From contig OX419756.1 of NCBI GenBank assembly GCA_948567375.1, forward strand, positions 43,352,333 through 43,416,332: a DNA stretch of 64,000 nt, written 5' to 3'. Below, in pieces: positions 55,386 through 64,000 of the stretch. The notes beneath the pieces were generated by a model that had not been told where the DNA came from, made no database searches, and was given only the letters and a program-made list of their open reading frames with translations. Origin of the DNA: Lunularia cruciata. Its lineage: Eukaryota; Streptophyta; Marchantiopsida; Lunulariales; Lunulariaceae. Both the position numbers and the translations under genes were made by a program. Every line of letters begins with the position of its first letter. The first letter of the stretch is position 1.

Positions 55386-55872
55386 TTTTGTATTTTCTTG
55401 TTTTCTCTTTTTCTTTTTGTTGTTGTTTTTTATGATTCTTTGGAATAGGAGGAGAGGAAATGGGAGAGGGAGAAAGGAAGTAAGGGTATTCTAGAGTTTT
55501 AGAGAGCTCATATGCATACCTCACATGAGTGAATAGTCAATTTTGTTTGTTTTTCAATTTTAGTTCCATTAGTACTTAGATTGAAGGCTATGGAAAATTG
55601 AGTAGAAATTATGGTACTTTTAGGTTTTTTAGGGTTTAGAGTGACTATTTCACATTGAGAGTGATGGGTCAGGAATTCTCATTTCTAATCTCTTGATATT
55701 CATGCTTGAGTTCCATGGGAATTTAATTTGAAAATTTTTTATATGGAAATTAAAAGTTATGAGAGTTTTAGAGTTGAGGGCTTGGAATGATTGTATTTAC
55801 TCATGTGAGTTGGGATGTGAGAGGTTATAGTTTTGCAGCTATAGGGAGATATGAAGACGAGCATCGTATGTT
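55386..55872. other. Noncoding DNA
   Basis: T-rich and A-rich stretches; nothing recognised. Confidence 0.4.
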
Positions 55873-58589
55873 ATGATCATTATTCTTGTGCTAGCCATGG
55901 ATATACTACCCCATGTGGAGCTTTCTAGAGCAACTCAAGATACATCATGCCCAATGTGTCATCGACGCTTTACCTTGCAAGGGGCAAAGATCCATATACA
56001 AAGGATACACAAGGACTATGATTGGACCACTTTGGATGCTCATGTGAGGCAAGCGACCACATCAACAACAATAATACTTGAGATTACGCACACTTCCTCT
56101 ATTCCTTTGTTGACCGTTTCATGAATACCGATTGAGTCATAGGAGTGGTTAGCATCTCATGCAAGTTGTAGTTTGGGGTTATTTGAGACTAGTTTTCCAT
56201 GTCCATGTCTATTCCATAAGCTATCCCCTACACTCCATGATGAGGCTAGACATACTTTTTGCCTACCACTTGATTGTGTGGCATGTGATCCCTTGGATGA
56301 GTTAGCATGGTTTTTATTCCTCTTACTCCCTTGATGGTGCCTTTGTTATGCTAGAGAGGGACATGTGGGGCATAGAGAGGTGGCTATTAGATTTCATTGA
56401 TTCCAAGTGGGAGATTAGGCTACCCTACAGGAGGAGTTTGTTAGGGCTGCATGTTTTAGTTGATAGATTCTATGACAAGATACCATAGAGTCCACTCAAT
56501 TACAATGGTGTGGGACATTGGATCAAGCAAGAGAGTTTAGTAGAGCAGTACAAACGCTACATCCTTTGTTCAATGGCTAGTCCCATTGATGAGACTATCT
56601 TTTCCTTACGCTCACTACATCCTTTGACAAGAGAGGGAGTACTATTGGAGGTCTTAGAGTATGAGCCTAAGTAGCTTTTATGTTTTGATAGGTCACCTTT
56701 TGCACAAGCATTGTGCACTAATCCTCACCTCTTCTCAAGATGCTTCTCAAGGATGATATATGAGCATCTTAGAGATTACTTTCAGGCAGATGATCCTACT
56801 AGTGGATTTAATTAACTATTTCAGGTGGTTGCAACAATAGTGAGGAGAGATATTCCTACTTAATTAGTCGGGTGTTAGGGGCTATTTGACTTCTCATGAT
56901 GGAGGAGGGCATGGGAGCATTAGACCAATTGCTATTGGAGAGATATTTTTTTGCTTAGTTAGCAGCACCATTGTCCTTCAACAATGATCTCACTTTCAAG
57001 AGCACATCAATCTACATCAGTTTGGAATAGCTACATCAGGAGGTTGCAAGGCTATTTTCTTAAGTATCAAGGCACTCATATATATCCATCCAAAGTGGGT
57101 TGTCCTAAAGGTGGATGTTGAGAACACTTTTAATAGCATCACTTTGGCATCCATCTTTAGAGAGCTTAGGGAGGCCAATGGATTCTTGGCGAGTCTTAAT
57201 CCCTTTGTGCAGTCATTCTATGGTTCTCTCTTGGTTCCCTTTATTACCAGCATGGGTAGTCACAAGAGAGAGTCACCATCTTGGAGTCAATTGTTGGTAC
57301 ATGATAGGAAAATCCTTTAGGAGGACCTTTGTTTGCCATGGCTCATTTCATAGCTCTCTTATTTACTACTTTGGCCATGCAAGGTTATGTTCTTCACTCC
57401 TTAGCATACAATACACACATTGTAGATCAGATTGAATAGGCCTTTGATCCATTGACTATTGAGCTACATCTTGTAGGCTTGAGTGTCAAGGTTTCAAAGT
57501 GCAGAGCATTGTCTCCTTCAGGTATCTCTTCCTACCTTGAGCTTCTAGAGGGGTGTATCACATCTATAGATGAACTACATATTCTTAGAGTGCTTGTAGG
57601 ATTTGAGGATTTTGTCACATGCTTCTTAGACGTTGATCTTGCAAGGATATTCTCCATGTGAATGACCTTCCTCTACTAGGAGATCTATAGGTGGCATTGG
57701 GTATACTCTCCTCTAGTATTACCCATTGACCAACTTACCTTCTCCGCATAGTTCCTCCTTCCTTGACTTTCCTCTCTTATTTGAGAGCTTTTGATAAGAG
57801 GATTATAGGAGTCTTTGGTGATATCATCGGACCAATGAAATTTGAGTGTGTAATAGGGGATTTGACCTATAGATAGATATCTCTACTGATCTTGTGTAGA
57901 GGGGTAGGCCTGCTATTTATGGAGGAGATGGCATCTTTATCATTTTTGGGTAGTTGGGCTCTCTTAGAGACCTCCCATCCTTTGCTTCACTATTGCCAGA
58001 TTAGACCATAGGTTTTCAAGTCTTCCTTGATGGAGCAATAGTGTCAACATATGTTATATTCTCTCTTAGTTGACTCATCTATTTTGCGGGCCACTAGAGC
58101 ATGTCTTTTCTCTTGCTTTGGCAACGGTGTAGGCTCTTGGATCCTAGCTCAACCATGCATTAGGGAATTCAGTCTTTCACCATCCATTTTCTCTACAGTG
58201 ATGAGGTTTTGCTTAGGTTTGGTCCATCCATATGCAGCTTTGTTACTCACTTGTGAGTGTGGTTCTACACTAGACGCAGCAATGGTCCATATGCACGGTG
58301 TCCTTATAGAGGATAGCTATCCATGGTGCCATCAAGGATATAGTGTTTGCTATGGCACGAGAGAGAGGATACCTTGCTTGGAAGGACCGTTCATACTCTT
58401 TGCAAATGACACATGTTAGAGCAAACTTATACTTGGCCTGAGATGATCAGGTGACAATGGCCGATGTTGTGGTTATAGACCTTATGCGTGATGTAGTTTT
58501 GGAAGGAGTGATTACTCATCCTCTTGGATGGGAGGCAAGTGGATCATCAGCACATATGGTCTCCAAGTATAGGGTTATGTAGCAAGGTC
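55873..58589 (+). pseudogene. LINE-like reverse transcriptase element with N-terminal C2H2 finger (decayed)
   Basis: Near the left end, CPMCHRRFTLQGAKIHIQRI gives a C-x2-C-x12-H-x4-H zinc finger, as in the N-terminus of R2-like LINE proteins. RT blocks follow near 57,110-57,440: DVENTFNSITLASIFRELRE, FVQSFYGSL, then in another frame GGPLFAMAHFIALLF and a damaged palm (LAYNTHIV, where ADD is expected). The C-terminal part (58,110-58,300) reads SWILAQPCIREFSLSP, MRFCLGL and CECGSTLD, a CxCG zinc-type tail. Many stops are present. The element is cut at 58,590 by an LTR. Assignment to an exact clade is uncertain. Confidence 0.65.
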
Positions 58590-60272
58590 TATAACACCCA
58601 TTTGTGCATGTGTGTGGTATTGTGACATTTAGCTTGGTATTACAAGTACTTGAGAGATATTATATAGAGATAAAGGATGGTTCTACATTAGGTATGATTA
58701 GCTAAAGTTAGTCATAGCTAAGATAGAGAAGACCTTACTTTAGAGGAAGTGGAAAAAATAAGCACCACTATTTTGGATTCTAATGTGCTGACTTGATATT
58801 ATTCCTAGGTGTTTGGCTTTGAGGAAAGAGTTGAAAACTCTTGGGCCCGCAAGCCTTTTTGTTTTAGATTCTTTTATAGTCCAAGGATAGCCCATGTGAA
58901 GGAATCCTTGACTTAGTGGTTGGGTCAAGATAAGATCACATACTTAGTGGAATATTCCCATGTGGATAGATATTCCTTTATAGTTTTTGACTTTACTTGA
59001 CTTTAGCCTAGTAACTTGAGTTACTCTAGTAAATAGTAACTTTGGTGCAAAACTATTTCACAAGTATATAAACAAGGAGTGAGAAGGTACTCATCATCCT
59101 TTCATTTGCAATTATCTCTCTCTCATTGAGTTCTCTAGTGAGCAATGTCTTGAGTATTGGAGTGTTAGCCTTGGAGGAGTATGATGGAGTTGGGGTTCCT
59201 TGCCTTCTTAGTCCATGGTGCGCTATCATAATAACCATTGGAGGTTCATCTTGAGTGAGAGACAGGCCGGCTCGCATTTTTGATTCTGCTGTCAGGACCT
59301 CTCTTAAAGGCAAGATAATGTTCCATGTACAATTCTATTTTAGATAGAAGGAGGCTATCAGAGCTCACTTGGAGAGAACTTTAGAGGAAGAGAGGGCTGA
59401 ACTTATGTCAGAGAATTTGGACTCATTTTATACTTTGTAGTTCATTATGATGTCTTTGAGGTGATTTTGTACACCTTGTACACTTGAGTGGATTTGGAGA
59501 GATTGTGTGAGGTGGATTGTAGATTTTGGGGATTAAGGTGATTTTGGATAAAATCTCAAGTTTGGAATCTGGACTTGAAATTTTTACACATGATAGCTTG
59601 GGTTATCATTCAATTAGCACACTTGAAATTATTGTGAGAGTTGTTGTGCACATTGGGCTAGAATTTTTGAAAATTGATATATTAAACTACTCCCACAAAT
59701 GCATGCTCTCTAGAAAATTGTATAGAGTCTGCCATTTCTTTAATTTCCACTAGATTGTTCTGAAACTCCCCTAGTAACTTAATTACATTATAATCTACCT
59801 ATTGACAAAAAAATTAGAGATAGATCATTCTTCCGCAAGGAGTTATGAGTTTTTAAAGTGAGGGGGTGGTTTTTAGACCAAATCTGAAATCTGTGTGTTG
59901 AATAGAAAGATATCTAGCCCAAATGGCTTGATGAAAAGATCTAAAATTTTGCAAGGAGGCCTTGGAGTTGTGATAAAGTTTGCAAAATTTTGGAGGACTA
60001 TGATATACATGTTGAGAGATTTGAGTGAGATTGTGAGGAAGGGTCAATTTAGCAGAGTTGAGATCTCATGCATGAGGAGTTTGAGAGCAACAAAAGGCAT
60101 GTTTGAGTGTTTAGATTCATCTTGGGAATATGGAGGGTTATCAGAAGTGGAAATTGAGACTATGCAGGGTTCCCCAAGGGTTTGAGATGATTATAGGGAT
60201 GAATTTGAGAAAAAGAGAGTTTACAATAGAAGTTGAAGAGAGTGTGTAATACCAAGAACTAGCCATATGATT
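58590..60272 (+). mobile_element. 5' end of a Gypsy-3 family element (LTR plus leader), truncated by Gypsy-2
   Basis: The LTR 58,590-59,276 (start decayed to TATAACACCC, end CTCGCA) matches 19,137-19,828. The leader 59,277 to about 60,180 matches 19,829-20,500. The presumed primer-binding site TTTTTGATTCTGCTGTCAGG is another decayed version of the one at 19,829. No gag remains; at 60,273 the inverted Gypsy-2 LTR begins. The element sits inside the LINE-like relic. Confidence 0.82.
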
Positions 60273-60698
60273 TATAAAAGACCGAAACCAAGGAGAGAAA
60301 TAGGAGAATGGAAGCTCACATTGGGACACTTGAATGAGGGAAAACTCCGAATGCCTAGCATGAGCTTTGGCTTTGGTATTTATAGGTAGCATACAAGGCC
60401 CTTGAGAAGCTTCTCAAGAAGCTTCCTCAAGTTGCTTTCTTAGAGTGCAAGCCAAGTTAACTAGGAAGCTTCTCAAGAAGCTTCCTTCTAGAAGCCGCCT
60501 ACTTGGCGTGCAAGCTAAGCTAGTTGGAAGCTTCTAGAAGCTTCCTTCTAGAAGCTACTTACTTAAGGTGCAAGCTAAGCTAACCGAGAAGCTTCCCAAG
60601 AAGCTTCCTAGATACTTTTGGAATATTCTAGGCTAATTTGTCTTATGTGCTACTTCGTGAGCATGACTGACTTTGTCGCTAAACTCCATATTGTTACA
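60273..60698 (-). repeat. 3' LTR of Gypsy-2
   Basis: On the minus strand it starts TGTAACAATATGG at 60,698 and ends near 60,273 with TCTTTTATA, where the family has TCTTTTACA. It has the full set of GAAGCTTC modules, including the four-unit element at 60,527-60,544 and TATAAATA at 60,384-60,377. Confidence 0.9.
60527..60544 (-). promoter_or_regulatory. Four-unit heat-shock element in the Gypsy-2 LTR
   Basis: GAAGCTTCTAGAAGCTTC, an exact palindromic run of nGAAn/nTTCn units identical to that in the Gypsy-1 3' LTR. Confidence 0.7.
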
Positions 60699-60752
60699 TA
60701 TTCCTCTGCTGCTAGTTGGTGACATCCTCATCGCCAGTGAAGCTTTGAATTC

Positions 60753-62135
60753 CTAGATGGCCGTCTGTGCATTATGGAGGTGAGAAAGAGGTTCCCAGGT
60801 GGCATCATGAAGGGGATACCCTTTCCAAAGGACCTTGTACTCCGTATGTTGGCGACGGCTTCGTTGAATGTGGCGACGCGCAAGGATACGATCAACTTTG
60901 TACTCCTCATGGTCATTGATAAGGATAGGAAGAGGGGGAGGTTGGACTTGAGAGGAAAAGGAAGAGGGGTTAGGAACAAAGGGTTTCAACTTGGAAACAT
61001 GAAAGACAAGATGGATACGCATGTGACAAGGCAAGGCAAGACGATAAGCAACAAGAGAGACGATTTGGGTGATATCAAAGGGTCCTATCCAATTAGGGGC
61101 AAGTTTACGAACTTGGGTATCAAGTAGGAGAGGGAGGTTACTAGAGGATAGCATGACTTTATCACCGACTTCAAAGGTGAGATCTCGACGATGGTGGTCC
61201 GCATATTGTTTTTGGCGATTCTGAGCAACAAGGAGGTGAGACTTGGCTTGTTGGAGAAATTGGGATATAGTGGTCAAGAATGTGGAAGTATGATGAACTT
61301 GAGATGGAGGGGGAGCAAGAAGAGAATCTAGAACAAGCGGATCTTGGACAAAATTGAGAAAGAAAGGAGAGAATCCGGTGCTTGCCTGTTTGGAATTGTT
61401 GTAGGCAAATTTGGCAACGGCAAGACATTCATCCCAATTGGTATGGTGGACATTGACAAAGGCACGCAACATATCCTCCAATGTACAATTTGCACGTTTG
61501 GTTTCTCCATCAGTTTGAGGTTGATAGGCCGTGGACAAAGCAAGCTTGGTGCCGAGTATCTGAAAGAGTGCTTGCCAAAACTTCTCGGTAAAGCGAGGAT
61601 CACGGTCGGAGATGAGTACACTTGGCATTCCATGATGCTTGAAGACATTGTCAAAGTAGATTTGCGCTAAGGTAGGAGCATCCACGGTATCACAGATTGG
61701 TGCCAAGTGGATTTGCTTACTAAGCTTATCCATAAACACCACGATGGCGGTGTGTCCTTGTTTTGTCTTTGGCAAGGATGTGATGAGATCCAAGCTCACA
61801 TGCTCCCAACGAGCTGCTAGAACAGCAAGCGGTTGAAGGAGTCCACCCGGCTTTTGGTTGCTGGCTTTGTTACGTTGGCAGCTCTCACACGATCGGACAA
61901 ATTCTTGGACATCCCGTGTCATGTTGGGCCACCACCATTGATGTTGGAGGGTACCCAAGGTCTTGTCCACACCCATGTGACCAGCAATGGGTAAATCATG
62001 GGCTTCTTGAAGGCACAAAAGTCGAAGATCACCTTTGGCTGGAACATAGATCTGGTCCGCATGGAATAGAAGGCCTTCCTTGAAGGAGAAGGTGTTGTAC
62101 TCCTTGTCACCTGTTGTTAGCCGACCATGTACCAT
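60753..62135 (-). CDS. Integrase with chromodomain, Gypsy-2 (460-codon open frame)
   Basis: An uninterrupted frame holds the H2C2 zinc region (AGHMGVDKTLG, CESCQRNKA), the DDE core (WEHVSLDLITSLPK; LISDRDPRFTEKFW) and the third core block QTDGETKRAN. At the usual catalytic Glu position this reads Lys (typical GQTER, here GETKR). The C-terminal domain APNWIGPFDITQI and chromodomain YKVDRILARRHI, YKVLWKGYPLHDATWEP follow. The frame lacks its own start because it is the middle of a polyprotein; a CAG to TAG stop at about 62,154 cuts it off from RNase H. Confidence 0.88.
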   Translation of the reverse strand: MVHGRLTTGDKEYNTFSFKEGLLFHADQIYVPAKGDLRLLCLQEAHDLPIAGHMGVDKTLGTLQHQWWWPNMTRDVQEFVRSCESCQRNKASNQKPGGLLQPLAVLAARWEHVSLDLITSLPKTKQGHTAIVVFMDKLSKQIHLAPICDTVDAPTLAQIYFDNVFKHHGMPSVLISDRDPRFTEKFWQALFQILGTKLALSTAYQPQTDGETKRANCTLEDMLRAFVNVHHTNWDECLAVAKFAYNNSKQASTGFSPFFLNFVQDPLVLDSLLAPPPSQVHHTSTFLTTISQFLQQAKSHLLVAQNRQKQYADHHRRDLTFEVGDKVMLSSSNLPLLLDTQVRKLAPNWIGPFDITQIVSLVAYRLALPCHMRIHLVFHVSKLKPFVPNPSSFSSQVQPPPLPILINDHEEYKVDRILARRHIQRSRRQHTEYKVLWKGYPLHDATWEPLSHLHNAQTAI

Positions 62136-62249
62136 TTGGAAGAAGGGATCTTGCTATAGAGGTAACCAAAACTTGTTATGAATCTTGGGATCAATGGACA
62201 TCGTCGTAATTGCTGCCGTGATAAGAGGAAGAGACTTCAAATCAGGTCG

Positions 62250-62897
62250 TCATGATAGAGCATCAGGAATGACATGGAACCGACCTGGTTTGTACTCAAT
62301 TTTGATGTCAAACAATTGGAGTTGTTCTTCCCATCGATGATGTCGACTCTTCATGTGCTCTAGGTGTAAGGTCTGCAACAATGGCTTGTGATCAGTTCGC
62401 ATGATCACTTGTTTCCCCAAGAGATAATGCCTCCATACCTTGGTGGCATATACCATTGCAAGTTGTTCCCGATCTCGAGCAGAGTAATTTCTTTCAGTTG
62501 TATTTAGTCGGCAAGACACAAAGGCAATAGGATGTAGTCCATTTGGAAATTCTTGTTGCAACACAGCTCCAATTGCAAAGTTAGAAGCATCAAAATCAAC
62601 CACACAAGGTAGTTGAGGATCATATGGTTGAAGAATGGGTCTTGAAGACACCATATGCTTTAACTTCTGGAATGCTTCTTCATGCTTGGTGGTCCATTGG
62701 AAGCTCAAGTTCTTTCCCAAGAGGTTAGTCAATGGTGCAGCCACGTGAGCATAATAGTGGATGAACCGTCTGTAAAAGTTGGCCAATCCATTGAATGCTC
62801 GTACTTTGGTAGCATCCTTTGGGGTAGGCCAATCAGTAATGGCCTTGATCTTCTCTTCTTCCATCTTGATCCCCTCTGATGAGATCTTATGACCCAA
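62250..62897 (-). CDS. RNase H region, Gypsy-2
   Basis: The open frame begins at the end of RT (GHKISSEGIKMEEEKIKAIT, RAFNGLANFYRRFI). RNase H then shows VVDFDASNFAIGAVLQQEF with its first Asp intact, REQLAMVYATKVWRHYLL, MRTDHKPLLQTL and PGRFHVIPDALS. It removes the RNA strand during reverse transcription. Confidence 0.88.
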   Translation of the reverse strand: MGHKISSEGIKMEEEKIKAITDWPTPKDATKVRAFNGLANFYRRFIHYYAHVAAPLTNLLGKNLSFQWTTKHEEAFQKLKHMVSSRPILQPYDPQLPCVVDFDASNFAIGAVLQQEFPNGLHPIAFVSCRLNTTERNYSARDREQLAMVYATKVWRHYLLGKQVIMRTDHKPLLQTLHLEHMKSRHHRWEEQLQLFDIKIEYKPGRFHVIPDALS

Positions 62898-62954
62898 GAA
62901 GGTAACCTCCTTCTGCCAAAAAGCACACTTTGACTTCTTGCAGTAAAATTTCCA

Positions 62955-63402
62955 CTATCGTAGTCGTCTTAGGACTTCTCGCACATGATTCATGTGTTTT
63001 GCCTCTGTCCTACTAAAGATTAAGATATCATCTAAGAACACTACCACAGACTGATCCAATAGCCCCTCCAACACCCAATGCATTTGATCCATGAAGACTG
63101 CTAGAGCATTAGTGAGTCCGAAAGGTAGAACTCTCCACTCAAAATGTCCATACCTTGTGCGAAAGGCAGTCTTTTGCACGTCCTCTCCTTCAATAGGAAT
63201 TTGCCAATAGCCGCTATGAAGATCTAGCTTGGAAAAGTAGTGTGCTCCACTTAATTGATCAAGCAAGTCATCGATCTGAGGCAAGAGATATGCATTCTTC
63301 ATGGTTTGCTTATTGAGCCCACGGTAATCAATACAGAAACGAAGTCCTCCATCCTTCTTTGGAACAAATAGTACCGGTGCTCCCCAAGGAGAGGTACTAT
63401 GT
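62955..63402 (-). pseudogene. Reverse transcriptase palm, Gypsy-2
   Basis: [32 protein letters not shown] and [19 protein letters not shown] are clear RT blocks. A TGA near 63,406 separates it from the linker and first RT block, and a TAG at about 62,955 separates it from the connection region, so the copy is not a working RT. Confidence 0.88.
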
Positions 63403-64000
63403 CATATGAAATCCTTCTCCAACAACTCTGTCAGTGTTGTTCTCAACTCCTCCAACTCCTTTGGTGAGAGCCAATAGATTGGTCTACTCACTGGAGTACT
63501 CCCTGGCAATAACTCAATCTTGAAGGGCATACCTCGATCAGAGGGTAATCCCTTTGGCAGATCATCCGGAAACACATCTGCAAACTCCTGAACTATCCGA
63601 TCAACCGTTGCTTGATGCGGCACTTGGCCCTCCTCAGATTGTTCTTGTGCAATCGGCTTGATCCACACCGCGAATACAAACTTATCTTCCTCTAAAGCTT
63701 GCTCTATGGCTGCTTCATTAACAAACTTCCCTTCTAGGGACTCATCTCTCTTCCGAGCTTGCTCCATGGTTGCCTTCTTGGCAAACTTCCCATCTTGGGA
63801 CTCATCTCCCTTCCAGATTCGCTCTATGGCTACCTTCTTGACAAACTTCCCATCTTGGGACTGACTATTCTTAGGTGTCTTACTCAGAGGTGCCAGACAA
63901 CCTAATCAAAAATTCCTACCTTGGTGTTGTACTTGAATTTGGTGTCGGGTCCAATCAAATTGAACCTTATGACATTCAAGCCAAGGTAGACCCAGAATGA
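63402..64000 (-). pseudogene. Protease end, linker and RT start, Gypsy-2
   Basis: From the right edge come the end of the retropepsin domain, then a Lys/Glu-rich linker built of about 55-bp repeats, then [35 protein letters not shown] and the RT N-terminus [20 protein letters not shown] (frame 63,767-63,402). It matches 10,240-10,800 in Gypsy-1. Confidence 0.85.

Larger units (their letters stand above)
60273..64000 (-). mobile_element. Ty3/gypsy chromovirus-type element (Gypsy-2), minus strand, runs off the window
   Basis: Same family as Gypsy-1, with LTR and pol closely similar throughout. Visible from 3' to 5': 3' LTR, chromodomain and integrase, RNase H, RT and the protease-RT linker. 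The 5' LTR and gag lie beyond 64,000. It is better preserved than Gypsy-1, but at least three in-frame stops (near 63,408, 62,955 and 62,154) break pol, two of them CAG to TAG. Confidence 0.92.

Overview
The window is nuclear DNA of a land plant. It is mostly made of layered, decayed transposable elements, with two low-copy host-gene relics and one apparently intact host gene. The intact gene (51,958-54,021, minus strand) encodes a microbial-type terpene synthase-like (MTPSL) protein in four exons. That class is known from non-seed land plants (ferns, lycophytes, mosses, liverworts), so the source is most likely a fern or lycophyte; this is an inference. Nothing in the window is prokaryotic, and I see no rRNA, tRNA or CRISPR.

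Layout. 0.7-6.3 kb: a minus-strand Ty3/gypsy relic (integrase, then an extra coiled-coil ORF). 6.5 kb: a (GT)n(GA)n microsatellite. 6.7-15.1 kb: a plus-strand copy of the same coiled-coil ORF, split by a full-length chromodomain gypsy (Gypsy-1, 8,335-13,929) whose LTRs carry arrays of heat-shock-element-like GAAnnTTC motifs. 15.2-28.2 kb: an old gypsy (Gypsy-4) with a second gypsy (Gypsy-3, 19,137-25,799) nested inside it. 28-30 kb: a LINE-like 3' fragment and a tandem repeat of about 90 bp. 30.3-39.9 kb: a duplicated relic region with exon fragments of an NPF (NRT1/PTR) transporter and a MULE transposase remnant. 40-55 kb: two tandem copies of a terpene synthase locus. The left copy was broken by a Ty1/copia element (42.7-47.1 kb) and a later deletion; the right copy is intact. 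55.9-58.6 kb: a LINE-like reverse transcriptase relic with an N-terminal C2H2 finger. 58.6-60.3 kb: a 5' LTR and leader of the Gypsy-3 family. 60,273-64,000: Gypsy-2, a minus-strand sibling of Gypsy-1 that runs off the window.

The terpene synthase pair is the biological centre. The intact copy keeps the NSE/DTE metal-binding motif and the C-terminal W...RY region, but its aspartate-rich motif is DTVLDE rather than DDxxD. A 13-codon upstream ORF overlaps its start codon as ATGA. In the left copy, a copia insertion inside that upstream ORF was followed by loss of the copia 3' end together with the first half of exon 1. This leaves the copia RNase H frame fused in frame to the terpene synthase exon, with the old terpene synthase promoter now lying upstream of the copia LTR.

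Transposon coding regions are damaged by stops and frameshifts, many of them fitting C-to-T decay at methylated sites. Coordinates of LTR edges, exons and short motifs were read base by base. Edges of relics and duplications are approximate.
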